Source: CALKYB01 sp964510575 (GTDB lineage Bacteria; Bdellovibrionota_C; UBA2361; SZUA-149; CALKYB01). Taken from it: a stretch of DNA of 29,124 bases. This document shows, in pieces, positions 23,842 through 29,124 of the stretch. The notes beneath the pieces were generated by a model. The model saw only the letters and a list, made by a program, of their open reading frames with translations. It was not told the origin of the DNA and ran no database searches. Position 1 is the first letter of the stretch, and every line of letters starts with the position of its first letter. The stretch spans positions 1 through 29,124 of the forward strand of contig CAZECN010000033.1 of NCBI GenBank assembly GCA_964510575.1, in the 5' to 3' direction. The position numbers were made by a program, and so were the translations under genes.

Positions 23842-24435
23842 TTAGCTAGCCTGTCTTACTTCCATTGCTCTTTGAACATATCTGGCTAAACAATCAGCCT
23901 CAAAGTTCACTTTATCCCCCACCTTAAGCTCACCTAGAATCGTCTCCGACCAGGTCAAAGGAATAATATATACAGAGAAACCTAGATCAGTAACTTCGCC
24001 AACTGTAAGACTGACTCCTGAAATAGCGACTGATCCCTTTGGCGCAACTAGTGACTCCAACCCAGTGGGTAGAGAGAAAAACATACGATGAGTATTTTCA
24101 TCTGGGGTCTCGACCTCGAGTAGCTGGCACTTTGTATCCACATGGCCAAGCATCAAATGACCATCCAAGGGCTCTCCCAAACAAAGTGCAGGTTCAAGAT
24201 TGACATTTGCCCCAGCCGCTAGTTCTCCAAGCGTTGTCTTCTCTCTGGTTTCGCTTGCAAGCTGAAAGGAGGCTTTACCATTGGTCTGGGAAACTACCGT
24301 CAAGCAAACGCCAGATATTGCTATCGAGGCACCTTCTTCAAATTCTCGCTCGGAGAAAAGACTGCTTTCGATTTCAAGCTCTCCAGCTTCGAGACTTGAA
24401 ACTTTTCCCTTTGATTTTACAATTCCACTAAACAA
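23842..24435 (-). CDS. ribE: Riboflavin synthase alpha subunit
   Basis: This enzyme dismutates two lumazine molecules to riboflavin, the last step. The 197-residue length is normal. The two lumazine-binding barrels are each visible: MFSGIVKSKG ... ISGVCLTVV ... GHLMLGHVDTKC and ISGVSLTVG ... IPLTWSETILG ... VNFEADCLARYV. The start codon is TTG at 24435, well supported by the conserved MF(S/T)GIV N-terminus; AAAGG lies about 11 nt upstream, within the end of ribD. The gap to the ribD stop is 1 nt and the gap to ribBA is 1 nt. Confidence 0.95.
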   Translation of the reverse strand: MFSGIVKSKGKVSSLEAGELEIESSLFSEREFEEGASIAISGVCLTVVSQTNGKASFQLASETREKTTLGELAAGANVNLEPALCLGEPLDGHLMLGHVDTKCQLLEVETPDENTHRMFFSLPTGLESLVAPKGSVAISGVSLTVGEVTDLGFSVYIIPLTWSETILGELKVGDKVNFEADCLARYVQRAMEVRQAS

Positions 24436-24436
24436 A

Positions 24437-25501
24437 CTAGTTTGACCTTTGATAACAGCTGAGCAAATCGCTTCCTGATCGCTTTTCAGATCTAAGTTCC
24501 AACCCTGCAGTCTTCAAATAATCCTCAACTTCTAGGCTGGCCCCATCGCCGCCCAAACTATCTGAGCTTTTAAAGATCAGCAACCTATCTACCAATGCCG
24601 ATCTCAGCAAAGACTTTGAAAGCTCAGCCCCCCCTTCAACCAGGACCGACTCCAAACCTGCTTTACCCAAACGTTCAAAAAGACTAGAAAGATTTGGCTG
24701 AGAATCCTGACTATCCAACTCTATCAGCTCGATACCTCTACTAAGGAACGACTGCTTTAATAATTGATTCAGCCCCAACGGACAAACAATCTGGGCATTA
24801 GATTGAAGCATCTTAGCTTCTAGAGGTAATTTCAAATCAGAAGAAACTACCATGCGCTTGGGCTCACGCCCAAAACCGGAGCGATTGGTAAGTAAAGGAT
24901 CGTCAACCCTGCAGGTTTCCGCACCAACCAAAATAGCCGAAGAGTACGCTCTTAAACATTGAACCAAGCGATGAGACTCACGACAGCTAATTTGAGTTTG
25001 CAATCCTCGCCCTGCGCTAAGTTTACTATCTGAGGAGAGTGCCAGCTTAAGAGTTACAAAGGGATGGCCAGTGAGCACAAGATTACGCCAACCTCTATTT
25101 AGTTGCCGCTCAAGTTCCGCACAAACCCCTTCTTTCACTTCAAGCCCCCTAGCTCTCAAAAACTCACCTCCACCAGAAGCCTTCGGGTTAGGATCTCTTG
25201 AGCCATACACTACTCGTTTAACTCCACTCGCCAGAATTGCTTCAGTGCAGGGAGGCGTCTTGCCTTGGTGGGAACAGGGTTCGAGAGTGACATATATAGT
25301 TGAGCCTACTGAAGCCTTTCCAGCACTTCTTAAAGCCAATACTTCAGCATGAGCCTCACCAGTTTTTTGATGCCAAGCTTTACCAACGACTTTCTGATTT
25401 TTTACGACGAGTGCTCCCACCATCGGGTTCGGAGCAACTGAACCCAATCCTTTTTTGGCTAAGGCTAGTGCTTGAAGCATAAATCTCTTATCACTAAACA
25501 T
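24437..25501 (-). CDS. ribD: Bifunctional pyrimidine deaminase/reductase RibD
   Basis: RibD deaminates and reduces the product of GTP cyclohydrolase II. The N-terminal deaminase domain (1-145) has the zinc site H51-A-E53, C76 and C85 in EPCSHQGKTPPC, and the SVAPNPMVGALVV motif. The C-terminal reductase domain (about 146-354) shows PFVTLKLALSSDSKLS, the RxxDDPLLTNR region, and VLVEGGAELSKSLL near the end. The length of 354 residues is normal. It is the first rib gene, 24 nt after nrdR, with ATG at 25501. The stop codon is followed by the ribE TTG after 1 nt. Confidence 0.95.
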   Translation of the reverse strand: MFSDKRFMLQALALAKKGLGSVAPNPMVGALVVKNQKVVGKAWHQKTGEAHAEVLALRSAGKASVGSTIYVTLEPCSHQGKTPPCTEAILASGVKRVVYGSRDPNPKASGGGEFLRARGLEVKEGVCAELERQLNRGWRNLVLTGHPFVTLKLALSSDSKLSAGRGLQTQISCRESHRLVQCLRAYSSAILVGAETCRVDDPLLTNRSGFGREPKRMVVSSDLKLPLEAKMLQSNAQIVCPLGLNQLLKQSFLSRGIELIELDSQDSQPNLSSLFERLGKAGLESVLVEGGAELSKSLLRSALVDRLLIFKSSDSLGGDGASLEVEDYLKTAGLELRSEKRSGSDLLSCYQRSN

Positions 25502-25525
25502 TTTTGGCTTGGGCCTAGCTTCTGC

Positions 25526-26059
25526 TCAACCCTTTTTAGAAGTTCTCTTTTTCACATCCTCGACCAGAGATATCACGTCTTCTGGGTTGGCTGAAGTTGA
25601 TGAGATACTACCCGAGACAAGGTTTTTTAGAGCTTCCATAAACTCATTAACATCTGAGAACTCTCTGTATACTGAGGCAAAACGAACGTAAGCTACTTGG
25701 TCGAGGGCATGCAGGCGTTCGATTAACATTTCTCCAATAACTGTACTCGGTACTTCTTTGTCACCAATTTCTAAAAGACGAGCTTCGATACTCTTAACTA
25801 CGTCCTCCATCTGGTCAACACTGACAGGTCTTTTCTCGCAGGCCTTTCTCAAACCACTCATGACCTTGGCACCATCAAAAGCTTCCCTCTGACCACCTTT
25901 CTTGACGATCATCGGTAAGCTCTCTTCTATGCGCTCAAAAGTTGTAAAACGAAACTCACACTCCTCACATTCGCGACGGCGACGAACAGAGCGTCCCTCT
26001 CCGCCTTCACGGGAGTCAACTACTCTTGTCTTCTGGCAACTACATCGAGGACATTTCAT
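25526..26059 (-). CDS. nrdR: Transcriptional repressor NrdR
   Basis: NrdR represses ribonucleotide reductase genes in response to ATP/dATP. The N-terminal zinc ribbon has C3, C6, C31 and C34 (MKCPRCSC ... RECEECEFRFTTFERIE), followed by an ATP-cone domain (about 48-138: VKKGGQREAFDGAKVMSGLR and so on). At 177 residues it is longer than the usual about 150 because of a Ser/Lys-rich C-terminal tail. ATG at 26059 fits the conserved MKCP start. It lies between glyA and ribD, an arrangement common in proteobacteria. No NrdR target gene lies in the window. Confidence 0.95.
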   Translation of the reverse strand: MKCPRCSCQKTRVVDSREGGEGRSVRRRRECEECEFRFTTFERIEESLPMIVKKGGQREAFDGAKVMSGLRKACEKRPVSVDQMEDVVKSIEARLLEIGDKEVPSTVIGEMLIERLHALDQVAYVRFASVYREFSDVNEFMEALKNLVSGSISSTSANPEDVISLVEDVKKRTSKKG

Positions 26060-26224
26060 TTTAGCTTCTGGACTAAATTCGTTAGCGCGCTTGTCGTTAG
26101 AACTCTGACAGGCAGAGCATAGTCCTAGAAGGAAAATTTTACAATTTTCGTATCAATTAACAGGTGTGATCCACTAGGGGAAAGTCGATCCCCCCAGATA
26201 ATTGAGCTTGATCGCTAGAAAATC

Positions 26225-27481
26225 TTACTTAAGCCTGTATGGAAACTGAGGTCTCTTCTTACAAAGCTCCACGACTTTTTCTCGGACAGCTGCTAGCTTC
26301 TTATCGTCACCAGCGCCATCAACGGCACCTCGAATACACTCCGCCACTGCTGGCATATCTTCCGTGGTAAAACCTCTGGTCGTCAAGCAAGGAGTCCCAA
26401 CTCGAACACCACTGGTGACTTTGGGAGGTTCAGGGTCATTTGGGACAGTATTCTTATTTACTGTAATACCGGCTAAGCCAAGAGATTCTTCAGCTTGGGC
26501 TCCATTCACACCAGTTCCTTGGAGGTCAATAAGCATCACATGAGAGTCAGTTCCGTCCGCAACAATTTTCAATTTAAGGTCGGCCAGGGCGGTTGCAAGT
26601 GCACGTGAATTAGCAACTACGTTTGCTGCATAATCTTTGAATTCTGGTTGCAGAGCTTCCTTAAAAGCAACAGCCTTAGCTGCAATTTGGTGCATCAATG
26701 GGCCACCTTGAAGACCTGGAAATACTGCCTTGTTAATCGCTTTGTAATGTTCCTTCTTCGGAAGAATCAGTCCTCCCCTCGGGCCACGTAATGTTTTGTG
26801 GGTAGTGGTAGTAGTGACATCAACATAAGGAACGGGATTGTCATATACTCCTCCAACGATTAAACCTGAATAATGCGAAACGTCAGCAAGAAGATATGCA
26901 CCCACCTCGTCCGCCACTCTTCTAAACATCTTCCAGTCAATCTGTCTGGAATAAGCAGTGGCACCACAAATTATCATCTTAGGTTTGCTTTCCTTAGCAA
27001 CCCTCATGACTTCTTCTTCTTCAATCAATCCTGTCTCAGGATTAACTCCGTAAGCTGCAACATTATAAAGAAGACCAGAGAAATTAACTGGGCTACCGTG
27101 AGTTAAATGTCCACCATGGTCTAAACGAAGACCCATCACGGTGTCACCTGGCTCAAGCAAACCAAGAAATACAGCCATGTTAGCGTTGGCACCTGAATGA
27201 GGCTGAACGTTAGCTCTCTCTGTACCAAACATTTCTTTTGCACGGTCTCTAGCTAAGGTTTCAATAACATCGTAGTTCTGACATCCTCCGTAGTATCTTC
27301 GTCCTGGATAACCTTCACAATACTTGTCAGTCAGAATCGAACCCTGAACCTCTAGCACTGCTTCACTAACAGTGTTCTCTGATGGAATAAGTTCAAGTGA
27401 AAACTCTTTTCTCTCTGTCTCAGCTTTAATAAGCTCAGCCATTTCTGGATCAAATTCGGAAAGGGGCGTTTGAGAAATCAA
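26225..27481 (-). CDS. glyA: Serine hydroxymethyltransferase (GlyA)
   Basis: GlyA converts serine and tetrahydrofolate to glycine and methylene-tetrahydrofolate with PLP. At 418 residues it has normal length. Key motifs are LIPSENTVSEAVLE, YPGRRYYGGCQNYD, NVQPHSGANANMAVF, LADVSHYSG and the PLP Lys229 in TTTTTHKTLRGPRGG. The start codon appears to be TTG at 27481, with GGAGG at 27491-27495 nine nt upstream. It is downstream of the acpP terminator, so it should have its own promoter in the 114-nt gap (a TATTAT is present, but without a good -35). The 165 nt to nrdR hold an AT-rich hairpin (26132-26149). Confidence 0.96.
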   Translation of the reverse strand: MISQTPLSEFDPEMAELIKAETERKEFSLELIPSENTVSEAVLEVQGSILTDKYCEGYPGRRYYGGCQNYDVIETLARDRAKEMFGTERANVQPHSGANANMAVFLGLLEPGDTVMGLRLDHGGHLTHGSPVNFSGLLYNVAAYGVNPETGLIEEEEVMRVAKESKPKMIICGATAYSRQIDWKMFRRVADEVGAYLLADVSHYSGLIVGGVYDNPVPYVDVTTTTTHKTLRGPRGGLILPKKEHYKAINKAVFPGLQGGPLMHQIAAKAVAFKEALQPEFKDYAANVVANSRALATALADLKLKIVADGTDSHVMLIDLQGTGVNGAQAEESLGLAGITVNKNTVPNDPEPPKVTSGVRVGTPCLTTRGFTTEDMPAVAECIRGAVDGAGDDKKLAAVREKVVELCKKRPQFPYRLK

Positions 27482-27490
27482 TTTATGCTA

Positions 27491-27495
27491 CCTCC
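27491..27495 (-). promoter_or_regulatory. Shine-Dalgarno supporting the TTG start of glyA
   Basis: GGAGG on the minus strand, with 9 nt to the TTG at 27481. No in-frame ATG lies at a suitable distance, which makes the non-ATG start likely for this core gene. Confidence 0.65.
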
Positions 27496-27542
27496 AGGAT
27501 TTTGGTTTCAGCAGCTACCTGCCATGGCCTCACTATAATATC

Positions 27543-27573
27543 AATAAGAAAACCGGCATAAGCCGGCTTTTTT
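27543..27573 (-). terminator. Bidirectional intrinsic terminator after acpP
   Basis: The stem CCGGC (27553-27557) pairs with GCCGG (27562-27566) around a 4-nt loop. On the minus strand it is followed by TTTTCTTATT and on the plus strand by a T run at 27568-27573, so it can work in both directions. It separates acpP from glyA. Confidence 0.8.
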
Positions 27574-27595
27574 ACTCTTGAATAGAAGATATTTA

Positions 27596-27832
27596 CTAAG
27601 CTGAGTGATCAGCTACGTATTTAACAGCATCTCCTACTGATTTGATCTTCTCAGCATCTTCATCGGAGATCTCAATGTCATACTCTTCTTCAAGAGCCAT
27701 GATTAGTTCAACAATGTCTAATGAATCCGCTCCAAGGTCTTCTATGAAAGAAGCTTCCTCATTTACATCCTCAGCTGCAACACTTAACTGCTCAACAATG
27801 ATTCTTTTTACTTTTTCGGCGTTTTCCGACAT
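27596..27832 (-). CDS. acpP: Acyl carrier protein (AcpP)
   Basis: This 78-residue acidic protein is ACP: the phosphopantetheine site is Ser37 in GADSLDIVEL, in a four-helix fold ending AVKYVADHSA. It carries acyl chains for fatty acid synthesis. ATG at 27832 has GGAG 8-9 nt upstream. It has its own terminator after it and a 290-nt gap before it; the usual fab neighbours are not adjacent here, so it seems to be a single-gene unit. Confidence 0.97.
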   Translation of the reverse strand: MSENAEKVKRIIVEQLSVAAEDVNEEASFIEDLGADSLDIVELIMALEEEYDIEISDEDAEKIKSVGDAVKYVADHSA

Positions 27833-28004
27833 TACCTTATCTCCAAACTACGCTTCAGTCACAACTCGGGGGCTCGTTCTTTCCTAATCCAAACCCCACG
27901 AATCAATTCAACAAAAATTTTTAAATCGACAACCAAAGTGATCGAAATCATTTCCAATCTGTCTTTCGACCCTCGGTTACCACCCCAATAATCACTGAAG
28001 AAGG

Positions 28005-28032
28005 AAAACTTCAAGACAGAAAGTGAAGTTTT
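28005..28032. terminator. Hairpin with T-rich flanks, possible terminator
   Basis: An 8-bp stem AAAACTTC (28005-28012) pairs with GAAGTTTT (28025-28032) around a 12-nt loop. The plus side continues with T; the minus side continues with CCTTCTTC. It could end the gene at 28123 on the minus strand, although the T run is better on the plus strand. Confidence 0.4.
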
Positions 28033-28061
28033 TTTGTTAAATCTCCAATAAATTCAATGGG

Positions 28062-28121
28062 CTTCAGCCAAGCAAGGGCTAAGTATTTGATATTTCTACA
28101 TTTTCTTAGCCAAGGCTGAAG
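28062..28121. repeat. Nested inverted repeat just after the stop of the right-edge gene
   Basis: Two nested arm pairs: CTTCAGCC (28062-28069) with GGCTGAAG (28114-28121), and inside it GGCTAAG (28077-28083) with CTTAGCC (28105-28111). The outermost arm ends one nt before the stop codon of the minus-strand gene. No T run follows, so it may protect the 3' end or bind a protein rather than terminate. Confidence 0.45.
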
Positions 28122-28122
28122 A

Positions 28123-29124
28123 CTATCTGCTTTCAAAAATTCGTTTATTAAGCTGTAGATAATCCTCTAATTCAGTATCCTCACCCCCATCAGCAAGAAA
28201 AACTTGCTGAGCGAGATCATGATGAGTTGTCATACTCAAGCTACGGGCTAGCTGCTGCCTGCAGGCATCAGCGCCTTCTGAAGTACCTTTCAAGCATGGT
28301 CGAAGCCTATCAAGTAATGTCTTTGGAGAAAGCTTCAAGAAAATTGAATCAAACATCGCAAAGTTGGCTAGCTCTCTCTGCCAGTTCAAACCTCCAAGAA
28401 CTGGTTCTCCCTCCATAAAAGCCTGGGCCCAGCCAATATCCTCAGCCATTGCCTGAGGGGAATTGATTTTTTGAGCGACCATAGCCGCAACAACCGAGTC
28501 ACGACAAAGCGAGCGGTTCGAACGCCAGTCCGGTTCCTTTAATTCTATTTTCATTCCACCGCAGGACTCCTTAATCAAACTAGGCAAAATGGGAATGATC
28601 TTTTCTAAACTATGGTTGACCAACTTCAATCCCAGCAAAGAGCGCTTTGCTCCATAAAGCCGGTAAAACCACTTCTTATTATTTTCAATTTCAGAGCTCC
28701 AAGACTGAGTCTCTGACACCTTAGTTCGTAAAGGTTTAAACAGAGAAAGCTCAGCTTCTGGAAGTATCTCAACCGGAAGAGCCCATATCTCACGACCTAA
28801 AAGAATTGTAGAACCATTGCTAGCTAATTCATTTCTTAACTCAGGATTGTTAGATACCCAAAGTAAAAGTTGCCCTTGCTGACTACTCCGAAAAATTCGC
28901 AGTTCAGAGAAGCGGGTTCGTAAAGAAAAAAGCACTCGCTTGGTCAATTCTCGATTTTCAGGCTCGTCGCTCAAAAAGGCCCACAACTCGCCGCCTTCAG
29001 TGATATTTGCAGTGTAGAGCTCTAAAAGTTCTGAGCTAAACTGCCTATAATCTGAGGAGCTCAATACTATTCTTGAATACGCAGTTTTGTTGGCTTCAAG
29101 GTGGTTGATCAGCCCATTCCGCTC
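28123..29124 (-). CDS. Hypothetical protein, N-terminus beyond the window
   Basis: The frame stays open from the stop at 28123 to the right edge. A TTG at 29064 gives a 313-residue product, but it has no ribosome site, and the 20 upstream codons (ERNGLINHLEANKTAYSRIV) read as coding, so the gene is probably truncated by the window. The product is soluble-looking with no membrane helix or signal visible, rich in Leu, Glu and Ser, with helical segments such as WFYRLYGAKRSLLGLKLV and FMEGEPVLGGLNWQRELANF and a few Cys near the C-terminus. No family was recognised. A nested inverted repeat and a hairpin follow it before acpP. Confidence 0.65.
   Translation of the reverse strand, partial: ERNGLINHLEANKTAYSRIVLSSSDYRQFSSELLELYTANITEGGELWAFLSDEPENRELTKRVLFSLRTRFSELRIFRSSQQGQLLLWVSNNPELRNELASNGSTILLGREIWALPVEILPEAELSLFKPLRTKVSETQSWSSEIENNKKWFYRLYGAKRSLLGLKLVNHSLEKIIPILPSLIKESCGGMKIELKEPDWRSNRSLCRDSVVAAMVAQKINSPQAMAEDIGWAQAFMEGEPVLGGLNWQRELANFAMFDSIFLKLSPKTLLDRLRPCLKGTSEGADACRQQLARSLSMTTHHDLAQQVFLADGGEDTELEDYLQLNKRIFESR

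Noticed and set aside
1..29124. CRISPR arrays, tRNA or rRNA genes, insertion sequences, prophage
   Set aside because: No regularly spaced repeats, cloverleaf-like segments, rRNA sequence, transposase or integrase motifs were seen on reading the window.

Overview
The window looks like chromosomal DNA of a Gram-negative bacterium of moderate G+C (a little over 40% by eye). It carries outer-membrane-type lipoproteins, an OmpA-like domain protein, Hanks-type kinases, Tad-pilus pseudopilins and the cluster acpP-glyA-nrdR-ribD-ribE-ribBA-ribH-nusB. That gene order, together with eukaryote-like kinases, suggests a deltaproteobacterial-type lineage (for example Bdellovibrionota/Oligoflexia or relatives). 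This is an inference from gene content only. No rRNA, tRNA, CRISPR array, transposase or integrase was seen. Most genes lie on the minus strand, and several begin with TTG or GTG.

Layout. 1-340: the 3' end of an unidentified plus-strand gene, followed by a good intrinsic terminator. 341-4341 (minus): a three-gene tad minor-pseudopilin group (TadE, a TadG-like protein with a von Willebrand A domain, and a second TadE-like protein with a poly-Thr, Cys-containing tail). 4608-11671: a transmembrane Ser/Thr kinase with ankyrin repeats, a possible small ORF, a plus-strand SprT-like metallopeptidase, and a 1075-residue transmembrane pseudokinase. 11877-13805: ispG, and divergently a PyrE-like phosphoribosyltransferase with an altered PRPP loop. 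13909-16903: small helical proteins, a DUF4177-like lipoprotein, a degenerate receiver-domain protein and a glycine-zipper/OmpA-like lipoprotein. 17017-20056: two adjacent M16 peptidases, one with the zinc site and one without. 20281-21276 (plus): a secreted Ser/Thr-rich protein with thrombospondin type 3 calcium-binding repeats, whose stop codon overlaps that of nusB. 21273-27832 (minus): the riboflavin/NusB operon plus nrdR, glyA and acpP. 28123-right edge: an unidentified gene, truncated by the window.

How the genes work together. ribD, ribA, ribE and ribH would make riboflavin, but the RibB half of RibBA appears to have lost key motifs, so the four-carbon precursor probably comes from another enzyme. 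The rib genes are packed with 1-nt gaps except for a 374-nt structured, apparently non-coding gap before ribH. The kinase and the pseudokinase share one plan (N-terminal kinase fold, basic or low-complexity linker, one membrane helix, C-terminal region of repeats) and are the best candidates for an undescribed envelope signalling pair. The Tad proteins and the TSP3 protein share Thr-rich linkers, which suggests a common surface-protein style in this organism.
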